Below, in pieces: positions 1-6,124 of a stretch of 8,387 bases of DNA. Within the stretch, counting starts at the first letter, position 1; each line of letters begins with the position of its first letter. The DNA is taken from positions 1 through 8,387 of the forward strand of contig DKLF01000153.1 in NCBI GenBank assembly GCA_002455655.1. The letters are read 5' to 3'. Position numbers and translations under genes: made by a program. Source of the stretch: Oscillibacter sp. UBA6647. GTDB taxonomy: Bacteria > Bacillota > Clostridia > Oscillospirales > Oscillospiraceae. Below the pieces are notes generated by a model that saw nothing but the letters and a program-made list of their open reading frames with translations, made no database searches and was not told the DNA's origin.

Positions 1-144
1 TTCCCATAGTTTGTCAAGTACCTTTTTCAAGTCCTTAACCATTCTTTTCAAGTCCCGCGCCATCCTCCCGGACAGCTTTGTTAGGATACCAGCATACGCC
101 CTCGTTGTCAACACTTTTTCGACCATTTTTTCTCTTTTGCTCAT
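1..144 (-). CDS. Partial hypothetical protein, N-terminal 48 residues, runs off left edge
   Basis: An ATG at 142-144 opens a frame that stays open for 48 codons to the window edge. The peptide starts MSKREKMVEK and is rich in Lys, Arg, Leu and Met. It ends in an amphipathic, DLK-repeating helix (RDLKRMVKDLKKVLDKLWE), which looks like real protein rather than a shadow. An in-frame TAA at 163-165 bounds the start upstream. A weak Shine-Dalgarno (AGGA, 157-160) lies 12 nt before the ATG, a longer gap than ideal. It uses AGA, AGG and CTA codons, unlike the GC-rich neighbours. I do not recognise the family. It lies downstream of the terminator that ends the preceding operon, so it would need its own promoter. 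The alternative is that the stretch is non-coding and carries a promoter, because TTGACA-17-TATCCT occurs inside the frame. Confidence 0.42.
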   Translation of the reverse strand, partial: MSKREKMVEKVLTTRAYAGILTKLSGRMARDLKRMVKDLKKVLDKLWE

Positions 145-217
145 ATTTACTATTTTTCCTGCTTATGCCTCCCTTCTCGCTGTCTAATTCGGCAGTTATG
201 GCCTTTTTTTCAATTTC

Positions 218-262
218 AAAAAAGAATACGGTCCCGGCGCGCTGATTCTGCGCCGGGGCCGT
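218..262 (-). terminator. Rho-independent terminator of the two-component/GerMN operon
   Basis: On the minus strand a 13-bp GC-rich stem (arms 250-262 and 228-240, one C/A mismatch) encloses a 9-nt loop. A short ATTC spacer and six T residues (218-223) follow. It begins 9 bases past the GerMN stop codon. There is no comparable T-run on the plus strand, so I assign it to the minus strand only. Confidence 0.85.
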
Positions 263-270
263 CTCTTTAT

Positions 271-1185
271 TTAGTTCTCCCGGGGATAAGTTTCCGCAAT
301 GGAAGCGGAGCCAAAGCTGCTGGCCGGCTCGCCATCCATCAGGTATCGCACCTGCTGCACCGCATCCAAAGAGGTCAGGGACAGGGCCAGCGCGTCCAGC
401 GCGGTTTGCACGTCCGCATTCTCGGGCAAAGCGGATAGGAGGGCAGCAGAGAGGTTCACATAGCACACTCCGTCGCTGAGCTGGGTGGTCAGCACTGTAA
501 AGCCCTCCGGCAAGGCGGAGATCATCCCCCGCTCTGTCGGCCCCGCCTCCAGAGCCGCCACCAGAGCGGAAAGCTGCGTATCCCCCTCGTAGAGGTCCAG
601 CCTGTCCTGAACACCCACAAGTTCTCCTGCCTCGTTCAAAAACCACAGAGTCACCGGTACGGTACTCACCACGTCCTCCATGCTGCTCAGCAAAAGATCT
701 CCTCCGGTAAAGTACTGCTGATTCCGATAGGCCAGCTCCTGCCCCCGGACCGTGACGGACACGGAGCGAATCTCCGGAAGCTGCGTCAGCGTCAGCGTAA
801 TGCAGTAATCCGCGATGGTCAGCGCCACACCGGATAGCGTGCTATACGGATAGGAGAGGTCCACCGTGGCATGACCGTCGTCCAGCGACGCGGAGAGAAG
901 CTGCGTTCCTCCGGGGAAGGGACTCTTCAGGTCTTCGCTCCGAGGCCCCTCGAGAAGAACCTCCGTCAGCTTCTCTGCGACAGCGCGGGTATCTGATTCC
1001 TGAAGCCCTTCCAGCATCACCGGCTCGGACTGAACCGCGTCGCCGCCGGCCGCAGCCCGCAAATCCTCCGTCATATAGTATAATGTATAGCTCTCTGCAT
1101 CCGCGCCCTGGGTCTGGCGCGTCGCATAAACGCATCCTGGCAGCAGCGCCAAGGCGCACAGCAGCAGAAGTCCGCGAAATTTCAT
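271..1185 (-). CDS. GerMN-domain lipoprotein (two GerMN repeats)
   Basis: This is a 304-residue exported lipoprotein. It has a short basic N-terminus, a hydrophobic stretch (5-15) and a lipobox LPGC at 15-18, so Cys18 should be diacylated and the protein held on the outer face of the membrane. Two similar GerMN domains follow, at about 32-160 and 176-290. Each has the typical EGP/AGP turn followed by a strand ending in VDLS or VNLS (near 79-111 and 213-246). Two such repeats are known from Bacillus GerM, a sporulation and germination protein; the biochemical role of the domain is not settled. The ATG overlaps the kinase stop as ATGA, and a strong Shine-Dalgarno lies inside the kinase C-terminus. 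Co-translation with the kinase suggests it modulates that sensor or the cell envelope, by analogy with LpqB beside MtrAB. Family call is firm; the function is inferred. Confidence 0.88.
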   Translation of the reverse strand: MKFRGLLLLCALALLPGCVYATRQTQGADAESYTLYYMTEDLRAAAGGDAVQSEPVMLEGLQESDTRAVAEKLTEVLLEGPRSEDLKSPFPGGTQLLSASLDDGHATVDLSYPYSTLSGVALTIADYCITLTLTQLPEIRSVSVTVRGQELAYRNQQYFTGGDLLLSSMEDVVSTVPVTLWFLNEAGELVGVQDRLDLYEGDTQLSALVAALEAGPTERGMISALPEGFTVLTTQLSDGVCYVNLSAALLSALPENADVQTALDALALSLTSLDAVQQVRYLMDGEPASSFGSASIAETYPREN

Positions 1186-2633
1186 TCTCCGCCGCCTCCT
1201 TCCTCTACCCGCGGCCAGTGGACAGTGAATACCGCGCCGCCCTGCGGACGGTTTGCCGCCTCTACAGACCCACCCCGGTTTTTCACGGTGTCCTGCACAA
1301 TAGACAGCCCCAGCCCCGTGCCGCCCGCGGCCCGGGAGCGTGCCTTGTCCACTCGGTAAAAGCGCTGAAAAATCCGGGGCAGATCCTCCTCCGGAATGCC
1401 CACGCCGTCGTCTGCCACCGTCAAAACGGACTGTCTTCCCTCTCGGCGCAAGGAAACCCGGACCTGTCCCCCGTCGTGGGTATACTTCACCGCGTTGTCC
1501 ACAAGATTGTACAGCACCTGATGCAGCTCGTCCTTCGTGGCAAGCACCCGGCAGTGCTCCGCAGCATCACAGTAAAGCGCAATCCCCCGCTCTTCCGCCA
1601 CCAGTTCCATCATCCGCAGCACCTGCTCCAGCACCGGCGCCACATCCACCTCCGACGGCATCGGAACCGCTCCCCCGTCCAGTCGGGTCAGGCGAAGTAA
1701 ATCCTCGCTGATGCGGCTAAGGCGGTCCGCTTCCCGACCGATGTCCGCCACAAACTCCCGCGTGGTCGCAGGGTCGATGTTCTCTGTCTGTAAAATAGAA
1801 TCCGTCAGCAGCCGGATGGCGGCCAGCGGTGTTTTCAGCTCGTGGGACGCATCGGATACAAAGCGCCGTCGAACGTCCTCCGTAGTTTGAAGCCGATCTG
1901 TCAGGCGGTTAAACTCGTCGCCGATCTGGGCAATCTCGTCGTGGCCCCGGACAGCCGCCCGGTGGCTGTAAGCCCCCGCCCGCACCTGACGGATGGCGGA
2001 AAGCAGTTCGCTGATTTTCCCCGTCAGCGCCCGGGATATGATAAAGGACACCACCAGCACCATGGCAGTGACGATGATGGAAAGATTCCGAATGTTGCTT
2101 TGAAAGCCCCGCAGCAATGCCGCCTGCCCCACATCGTACTCATAGGCATACACCGCGCCAATAATGCGGTTTTGGTACAGCACCGGCGCAGCCGCCCGGC
2201 TGCGGAACGCGCCGTTGCGATAGCTGGAGGTGAACGCATCGTTCCCCGAAAGAGCCTGCACTACCTCGGTATACAGCGCATAATCCCCCACCGCGCCGTC
2301 GGACTCTCTGGTGTCGTAGAGCACTTTCCCCGCCGCATCGGTGACCAGAATCCGACTCATGTCGGCGGCCGCCACCAGCGTCATGGCGGCAGAGACGTTC
2401 TCCTCCGTCAGACTTTCCAGATTCGCAAGGGCAGACACCATCACAGATACGCTGTTCTCCATGGCGGTGGCCTTGGAGCGAAACGCCAGATCCTCCGACA
2501 CAATCAGCGGATAGGTGTTCAGCAGCACCAGCACCGCCGCAATGAGGAGAATATAGCTCAGCCCGAATTTTATCTGCAGGCTGCCCCGAACCCGCGGCCG
2601 CTCTTTTTCCTCAGCTCTTGAAATAGTAGCCAA
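1182..2633 (-). CDS. Membrane sensor histidine kinase (HAMP-HisKA-HATPase)
   Basis: This is a 483-residue two-component sensor kinase. Membrane helices lie at about 25-46 and 184-203 and bracket an extracytoplasmic sensor domain (47-183) with a PAS/Cache-like pattern. HAMP follows (about 200-252), then HisKA with the H-box SDASHELKTP, His264 being the phospho-acceptor. The ATPase domain has the N-box LYNLVDNAVKYT (Asn376, Asn380), the G1 box DDGVGIP (408-414), the F-box IFQRFYR and the G2 box GGTGLGL (437-443). All catalytic motifs are intact. It should autophosphorylate and pass phosphate to the regulator encoded just upstream. The frame overlaps the regulator by 23 nt and starts at TTG (2631-2633), preceded only by a G-run, so the start is uncertain and translation is probably coupled. 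The Gly-rich tail (VEEGGGGE) also encodes the next gene's ribosome-binding site. The ligand cannot be read from sequence. Confidence 0.93.
   Translation of the reverse strand: MATISRAEEKERPRVRGSLQIKFGLSYILLIAAVLVLLNTYPLIVSEDLAFRSKATAMENSVSVMVSALANLESLTEENVSAAMTLVAAADMSRILVTDAAGKVLYDTRESDGAVGDYALYTEVVQALSGNDAFTSSYRNGAFRSRAAAPVLYQNRIIGAVYAYEYDVGQAALLRGFQSNIRNLSIIVTAMVLVVSFIISRALTGKISELLSAIRQVRAGAYSHRAAVRGHDEIAQIGDEFNRLTDRLQTTEDVRRRFVSDASHELKTPLAAIRLLTDSILQTENIDPATTREFVADIGREADRLSRISEDLLRLTRLDGGAVPMPSEVDVAPVLEQVLRMMELVAEERGIALYCDAAEHCRVLATKDELHQVLYNLVDNAVKYTHDGGQVRVSLRREGRQSVLTVADDGVGIPEEDLPRIFQRFYRVDKARSRAAGGTGLGLSIVQDTVKNRGGSVEAANRPQGGAVFTVHWPRVEEGGGGE
1195..1201 (-). promoter_or_regulatory. 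Ribosome-binding site of the GerMN lipoprotein, inside the kinase gene
   Basis: AAGGAGG on the minus strand, 9 nt before the ATG at 1183-1185. It lies within the codons for the kinase's terminal Glu-Gly-rich tail. Together with the ATGA stop/start overlap it supports this start codon and translational coupling. Confidence 0.8.
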
Positions 2634-3288
2634 CCCCCCACTTTGTCAGGATAAGCTCCGGCTCCGCCGGATTTTTCTCCAGCTTCTCCCGCAGACGACG
2701 GATGTGGACGTCCACCGTCCGATAGTCCCCGCCGTAGGAATAGCCCCACACCACGTTCATCAGGTTTTCCCGGCTGTATACCCGCCGGGGATTACGCATT
2801 AAAAGCTCAATCAGGTCATATTCTTTCGCCGTCAGCTCCACGGTTTTTCCATCCCTGAGCGCCACCCGCTGCTCCGTATCCAGAGACAGGCCCCCCACGG
2901 TAATTACGCTGCCCTGCGCCCGCTGAGTTCCCCCTGCCCGGCGCAGCAGCGCCCGCACCCGGGCCTTCAGTTCCATAATGTTAAACGGCTTTGTGAGATA
3001 GTCGTCCGCTCCGGATTCAAAGCCCATCAGCTTGTCCGCGTCCTCACTTTTGGCTGTCAGCATGATGACCGGCACGTTGGAAAACTCCCGGATGCGCATG
3101 CATGCCTCGATTCCGTCCAGCTCCGGCATCATCACATCCAGAATCACCAGATCAAAGCGCTCGCTCCGGGCAAGAGCCACGGCGGCGGCCCCGTCATAGG
3201 CGCACTCCACCTCGTAGCCCTCGTTTTCCAAATTGAATTTCATGCCCTTCACCAGCAACTGTTCGTCGTCCACCACCAAAATCTTCAA
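2611..3288 (-). CDS. OmpR/PhoB-family response regulator
   Basis: This is a 225-residue regulator, full length for the family. The receiver domain (1-118) has the acidic pair Asp7/Asp8, phospho-acceptor Asp51 in LVILDVMMPELDG, Thr78 in the MLTAK strand and Lys100 in LTKPF. A winged-helix DNA-binding domain occupies about 128-224, with the signatures RVYSRENL, TVDVHIRRLREKLE and TKWGVGYYF. Phosphorylation by the adjacent kinase should drive dimerisation and promoter binding. The start is TTG (3286-3288), supported by AAGGAG at 3298-3303 with a 9-nt spacer. The gene lies 20 nt after the ComEA-like stop and overlaps the kinase start, so all are probably on one transcript. PhoB, WalR and MtrA types cannot be separated from this sequence alone, and the target genes are unknown. 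Confidence 0.94.
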   Translation of the reverse strand: MKILVVDDEQLLVKGMKFNLENEGYEVECAYDGAAAVALARSERFDLVILDVMMPELDGIEACMRIREFSNVPVIMLTAKSEDADKLMGFESGADDYLTKPFNIMELKARVRALLRRAGGTQRAQGSVITVGGLSLDTEQRVALRDGKTVELTAKEYDLIELLMRNPRRVYSRENLMNVVWGYSYGGDYRTVDVHIRRLREKLEKNPAEPELILTKWGVGYYFKS

Positions 3289-3308
3289 ACCTCAGCGCTC
3301 CTTTTCAT

Positions 3309-3689
3309 TTATCCGACACATACGTACTCCCGCAGGGCGGCAAGCTTTCCTTCACCAATTCCGCTGACGTTCACCAGCTCCTCCACGGTTTCAAAGCGTC
3401 CGTGTTCCTCTCGATACGCAACAATCCGCTCCGCCAGCTTTTCGCCGATTCCCGGCAGGGTGGCAAGCGCTTCCCTTCCGGCGGTATTGATGTTGACAGG
3501 CCCCGTTTCCGGCTCCTCCTCCGGCAGCAGTTCGGAGGCCGAAGCGGTTCTCTCCATGCTAACCTTGTAGCGCCCCTCAGCACCCGCACTTTGGGTGTGG
3601 AACAATAGCGCCAGCAGCAGGCAGAGAAACATTGCTGTCAGAATTAGCAGAATTTTCTCAGTTTTTGTTGGCTGAATTTGTCCTGTCAC
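3309..3689 (-). CDS. ComEA-like helix-hairpin-helix protein, membrane-anchored
   Basis: This is a 126-residue protein with one N-terminal membrane helix (about 13-30), a short variable linker (31-63), then the ComEA-type tandem helix-hairpin-helix region (64-123). The region starts with VNINTA and contains LPGIGEKLAERIVAYR and VSGIGEGKLAALREY. In ComEA this domain binds DNA non-specifically outside the membrane during competence uptake. The protein is shorter than Bacillus ComEA (about 205 residues) and lacks its intervening SLBB-type region. The start is GTG (3687-3689), with a good Shine-Dalgarno GGGGGAG at 3697-3703 and a 7-nt spacer. The gene lies 20 nt upstream of the response regulator rather than beside comEB/comEC, so a competence role is possible but unproven. 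The domain call is firm; a true uptake receptor is only one option. Confidence 0.85.
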   Translation of the reverse strand: MTGQIQPTKTEKILLILTAMFLCLLLALLFHTQSAGAEGRYKVSMERTASASELLPEEEPETGPVNINTAGREALATLPGIGEKLAERIVAYREEHGRFETVEELVNVSGIGEGKLAALREYVCVG

Positions 3690-3691
3690 GG

Positions 3692-3720
3692 TTGAACTCC
3701 CCCGAAATTTTTGTTATACT
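3692..3720 (+). promoter_or_regulatory. Sigma-A type promoter driving the structured intergenic transcript
   Basis: On the plus strand, TTGAAC (3692-3697), a 17-nt spacer and TATACT (3715-3720) form a promoter. The TG at 3712-3713 gives an extended -10. Transcription would start near 3726-3728, just before the folded region. The -35 overlaps the ribosome-binding region of the divergent ComEA-like gene. It is the clearest promoter match in this intergenic region. Confidence 0.62.
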
Positions 3721-3727
3721 GAAAAAG

Positions 3728-3912
3728 AATGCGGAAGCAGCAGGGTTTTTGTCGGGCACGATCCGCCCGCCGCAATATTGTTTGGATCCCCACGCAGTGA
3801 CGTGCATTGCCCGGGCCCAGAACCGGGCCGCCCAAGGGGCAGTACCCGACTCCTATCACACGCCATAGCTTTCGGCTTTGGCAAAACCGAGAGCAAGATG
3901 GCTCAGATGCCA
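3728..3912 (+). ncRNA. Candidate structured noncoding RNA or structured leader, family not identified
   Basis: About 185 nt downstream of the promoter contain nested complementary segments. A closing helix pairs 3751-3759 with 3842-3850 (8 of 9 pairs on this strand). Inside it lie 3760-3764 with 3784-3788, 3791-3794 with 3801-3804, 3809-3814 with 3823-3828, and 3830-3833 with 3837-3840. A separate 41-nt hairpin follows (3862-3902): GCCAT/ATGGC, then an 8-bp helix with one G-U pair, then TTT/AAA around a GGC loop. The last hairpin pairs fully only when read on the plus strand. No convincing reading frame or T-run terminator is seen, so the RNA could end near 3912 or continue into the carboxypeptidase mRNA. 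I looked for SRP RNA, tmRNA, RNase P and common riboswitch signatures and found none. A raiA-type or other conserved Clostridia RNA is possible, but I cannot confirm it. Confidence 0.45.
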
Positions 3913-3918
3913 GTATAC

Positions 3919-4014
3919 TTGCCGCTATGCGGCTATTATAGCCATAGCTGCGTTGCAGCTTTATGGTATATACTTTAAATTAAGTATCATAGTTGCTTTG
4001 CAGCTATTATACCA
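3919..4014 (+). repeat. Array of short palindromes (AGCTGC-type hairpins) before the carboxypeptidase gene
   Basis: Three similar mini-hairpins occur in AT-rich flanks. The first is GCCGC-TAT-GCGGC (3921-3933). The second is AGCTGC-GTT-GCAGCT (3946-3960), extended by CCAT/ATGG. The third is ATAGTTGC-TTT-GCAGCTAT (3989-4007). A further inverted repeat ATACTT/AAGTAT (3970-3987) lies between the second and third. TGGTATA (3964-3970) is complementary to TATACCA (4008-4014). The units share a pattern (stem, 3-nt loop, then a TATTATA or TTTATGGTATA tail), suggesting a repeated element rather than one terminator; no T-run follows. Confidence 0.6.
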
Positions 4015-4035
4015 CAGATTATTGGAGATTGTCAC

Positions 4036-5400
4036 ATGAAAATCAAACGCTTCCTCTCTGCTTTTTTACTGCTGATGACGGTGGTAGGCTTCTGTGCCGT
4101 CCCTGCCGCCGCCGATGAAATCGCCCCGGCGCCCGACCCGGGAATTACAGCCAAGGCCGCGCTGCTGATAGACAGTGAAACCGGATCGGTCCTCTATCAA
4201 AAAAACGAGCATGCCGAGCTGTACCCCGCCAGCCTGACGAAAATCATGACCGCATTGCTGACGCTGGAGGCAATCGATCAGGGCAAGCTCTCTCTGGATC
4301 AGGAGCTGACCGCCTCCGCCTCCGCACTGACGGGCCTCGCCTCCGACGGCAGCTCCGCCGGGATTCAGGTGGGGGAAACCATGAGCGTGGAGAATTATCT
4401 CAAGTGTATGCTGGTGGTTTCCGCCAATGAGGCCTGCGACGTGCTGGCCGAGGCGGTCAGCGGCAGCGTTGCGGATTTTGTGGACGCCATGAACGCCAAG
4501 GCCGAAGCCCTTGGCTGCAAGAACACCCACTTTGCCAACCCCAACGGACTGCACGACTCCCAGCATTACACCTCTGCCTGGGATTTGTACCTTATCACTT
4601 TGGAAGCCATGAAATATCCGGAGTTTATGGCTATTTGCGACATGGGCGTGGCGGAGATTCCTGCCACCAACCTCTCCCCCGTCCGCCGCCTGCGCACCAC
4701 CAACTACCTGCTTTCTAACTGGCGGGCCGTCGGCTATGTCTACTCCGACGCCCACGGTATCAAGACCGGTTCCACCTCCGAGGCGGGACATTGCCTCGTT
4801 TCCTCCGCCACCAAGGGCAGCCGTACCCTCATCAGTGTTGTTCTGGGTGCGGATCGGGTCGTCGGGGCCGACGGTGTGGCAGACGTGCGGAGCTTTTCCG
4901 AGACAAAGCGATTGTTTGAATGGGGCTTCATCAACTTCTCCATGCAGACGGTCCTCTCCGATTTGGACATGCTGGCAGACGTTAAGGTGGATCTCAGCAA
5001 AATCGACAGCGTGGCCGTTCATCCCGCCGACCGGGTGGAGCTGCTCCTGCCAAACCATGTAAAGTCTGAGGAGCTGGAGCGGAAGCTGGACCTTCCGGAA
5101 ATTGTGAATGCTCCCGTCACCGCAGGGCAGGAGCTTGGCTCCGTGGAGCTGTCTTTGGACGGCACGGTATATGCCACCGTCCCTCTGGTGGCGCTGAACA
5201 GTGTGGAAGCTTCCAAGCTTCTCACGTTCTGGTTCAATGTTCAGCAGTTTTTCAGCCGCATGGCCGTAAAGGCGGCGCTGATTGTTCTTGGCATTCTGGT
5301 TCTTTTGGGAATCGGCTGGAAGCTCACTTTGGGCCGTCGGCGCTACCGCTATGGAAAGCCCTCCCGCCGCGCCCGCGGCTACCGGGGACGGCGCAGGTAA
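4036..5400 (+). CDS. D-alanyl-D-alanine carboxypeptidase, S11 family (DacF/PBP5 type)
   Basis: This 454-residue penicillin-binding protein removes the terminal D-Ala from peptidoglycan pentapeptides outside the membrane, limiting cross-linking. A signal peptide covers about 1-26 (cleavage near PAAA-DE). The catalytic domain carries all three motifs: SLTK at 66-69 (nucleophile Ser66), SAN at 129-131 and KTG at 243-245. A PBP5-type C-terminal beta domain lies at about 308-395. A membrane helix (about 411-430) and a very basic tail (RRRYRYGKPSRR onward) follow; a true transmembrane anchor differs from the amphipathic helix of E. coli PBP5. The start is ATG with GGAG at 4024-4027 and an 8-nt spacer. 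It has no same-strand neighbour and ends at a strong terminator, so it is probably monocistronic, with a possible 308-nt structured leader. Sporulation DacF and vegetative DacA roles cannot be separated here. Confidence 0.93.
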   Translation: MKIKRFLSAFLLLMTVVGFCAVPAAADEIAPAPDPGITAKAALLIDSETGSVLYQKNEHAELYPASLTKIMTALLTLEAIDQGKLSLDQELTASASALTGLASDGSSAGIQVGETMSVENYLKCMLVVSANEACDVLAEAVSGSVADFVDAMNAKAEALGCKNTHFANPNGLHDSQHYTSAWDLYLITLEAMKYPEFMAICDMGVAEIPATNLSPVRRLRTTNYLLSNWRAVGYVYSDAHGIKTGSTSEAGHCLVSSATKGSRTLISVVLGADRVVGADGVADVRSFSETKRLFEWGFINFSMQTVLSDLDMLADVKVDLSKIDSVAVHPADRVELLLPNHVKSEELERKLDLPEIVNAPVTAGQELGSVELSLDGTVYATVPLVALNSVEASKLLTFWFNVQQFFSRMAVKAALIVLGILVLLGIGWKLTLGRRRYRYGKPSRRARGYRGRRR

Positions 5401-5404
5401 TTGC

Positions 5405-5446
5405 ATAAAAAAGCAGTCTCGCGGATATCCGCAAGACTGCTTTTTG
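5405..5446. terminator. Bidirectional terminator between convergent genes
   Basis: A 7-bp outer stem (5413-5419 with 5434-5440) and a 5-bp inner stem (5421-5425 with 5428-5432) are separated by a single C/A mismatch. A run of A (5407-5412) lies on one side and a run of T (5441-5445) on the other, so it works in both directions. It sits just after the carboxypeptidase stop and just before the nitroreductase stop. Confidence 0.92.
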
Positions 5447-5448
5447 CT

Positions 5449-5961
5449 TTACAGAACTGTGACAAGCTCCTCTATGGGCTTGCGATCCTCGTGCAGACGG
5501 GCAGGATGTGCACCTTCTGCCGGATAGCCGATGGGCAATAGGGCGACGGGCGTGCAGCCCTCCATCTCGGGGAACCGCTCCACCAATGCTTGAGGGTCAA
5601 ACATCCCCACATACGTGGTGCCAAGACCCAAATCCGCGGCCTGAAGCATCATCTGGGTGGTTACAATCGCCGCGTCAATTTCGCCGTGGTTCTTGCCATC
5701 TCCCTCCCGAACCCATGCCTTTTCGGCCTCATAGGCCACTACCAGCATCAACGGAGGATGAAAATGGCTGTCGGCACAGGCGTCGGCCTTTGCCAGCGCC
5801 TCTTCGCTTTTCAGCACAAAAATGCGCTGAGGCTGTTTGTTGTGGGCCGTAGGGGCGCTGCGGGCAGCCTCCAGCACCAGATCAAGCTTTTCCTGCTCCA
5901 CCGGGCGATCACTGAACTTCCGCAGGGAATAGCGCGCTTTCTCCAACTGTGCAAACTCCAT
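5449..5961 (-). CDS. Nitroreductase-family FMN-dependent protein
   Basis: This is a 170-residue member of the NADH oxidase/nitroreductase flavoprotein family, which are usually cytoplasmic dimers using FMN and NAD(P)H. Visible family features are the N-terminal RYSLRKFSDRPV (10-21; the Arg/Ser/Arg positions bind the FMN phosphate), SAPTAHNKQP (35-44) and the helix IDAAIVTTQMMLQAADLGLGTTYVG (95-119). A C-terminal LLPIGYP (141-147) and an Arg in HEDRKP complete the fold. It is slightly shorter than many homologues (about 170-190) but has both ends. The start is ATG with a GAGAGG-type site about 8 nt upstream. It is transcribed alone, converging on the carboxypeptidase. The substrate cannot be inferred; family members act on nitro compounds, quinones, flavins or iodotyrosine. 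Confidence 0.9.
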   Translation of the reverse strand: MEFAQLEKARYSLRKFSDRPVEQEKLDLVLEAARSAPTAHNKQPQRIFVLKSEEALAKADACADSHFHPPLMLVVAYEAEKAWVREGDGKNHGEIDAAIVTTQMMLQAADLGLGTTYVGMFDPQALVERFPEMEGCTPVALLPIGYPAEGAHPARLHEDRKPIEELVTVL

Positions 5962-6019
5962 GTCAGGTCCTCTCTTTCGTATCGGCGCCTTCGCGTCTTT
6001 ATAACGGCTTTATATTTTA

Positions 6020-6048
6020 ATTGTATCACGCCGTCTTTTGCTGCGCAA
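6020..6048 (-). promoter_or_regulatory. Probable promoter of the nitroreductase gene
   Basis: On the minus strand, TTGCGC (6043-6048), a 17-nt spacer and TACAAT (6020-6025) form a promoter. The -10 matches consensus at 5 of 6 positions; the -35 is weak (3 of 6). It lies 58 nt before the ATG. Two TATAAA-like words lie closer to the gene but lack a partner at proper spacing. Confidence 0.4.
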
Positions 6049-6090
6049 CCGTAAAATACATACGGTGGTGCGGGCCTCTCCCGATCACAC

Positions 6091-6124
6091 GAAAAACGCC
6101 CAGGGCCGGAGCGGGCGGATTTTC
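6091..6124. terminator. Terminator-like hairpin, possible end of the selenium operon transcript
   Basis: CGCCC (6097-6101) pairs with GGGCG (6113-6117) across an 11-nt loop. GAAAA (6091-6095) pairs with TTTTC (6120-6124). Read on the minus strand, a run of five T follows the GC stem directly. The stem is short and lies about 280 nt past the last gene, so the assignment is tentative. The plus-strand reading also has a T-run. Confidence 0.38.

Noticed and set aside
35..646. 203-codon minus-strand frame overlapping the GerMN gene
   Set aside because: Cys/Gly/Arg-rich, no domain, crosses the operon terminator and lies out of frame over a well-supported lipoprotein gene.
1842..2621. 259-codon plus-strand frame across the kinase gene
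   Set aside because: His/Arg-rich shadow of the antisense strand; the kinase motifs on the minus strand are complete.
3289..3312. Eight-codon frame MKRSAEV ending at the regulator start, as a leader peptide
   Set aside because: Its ATG has no ribosome-binding site of its own and it merely spans the regulator's Shine-Dalgarno; too short to support.
3713..3741. Minus-strand promoter for the ComEA-like gene using TATAAC (3713-3718)
   Set aside because: The position expected for the -35 reads GCTGCT; no supporting hexamer at 16-18 nt, so the operon promoter remains unplaced.
3731..3743. GGAAGCAGC word suggesting SRP RNA
   Set aside because: The full conserved apical SRP motif and the matching long stem are missing; the match is only a short word.
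4066..5406. 446-codon frame antisense to the carboxypeptidase gene
   Set aside because: Gly/His/Gln-rich mirror of a GC-rich gene with clear catalytic motifs on the plus strand; no recognisable domain.
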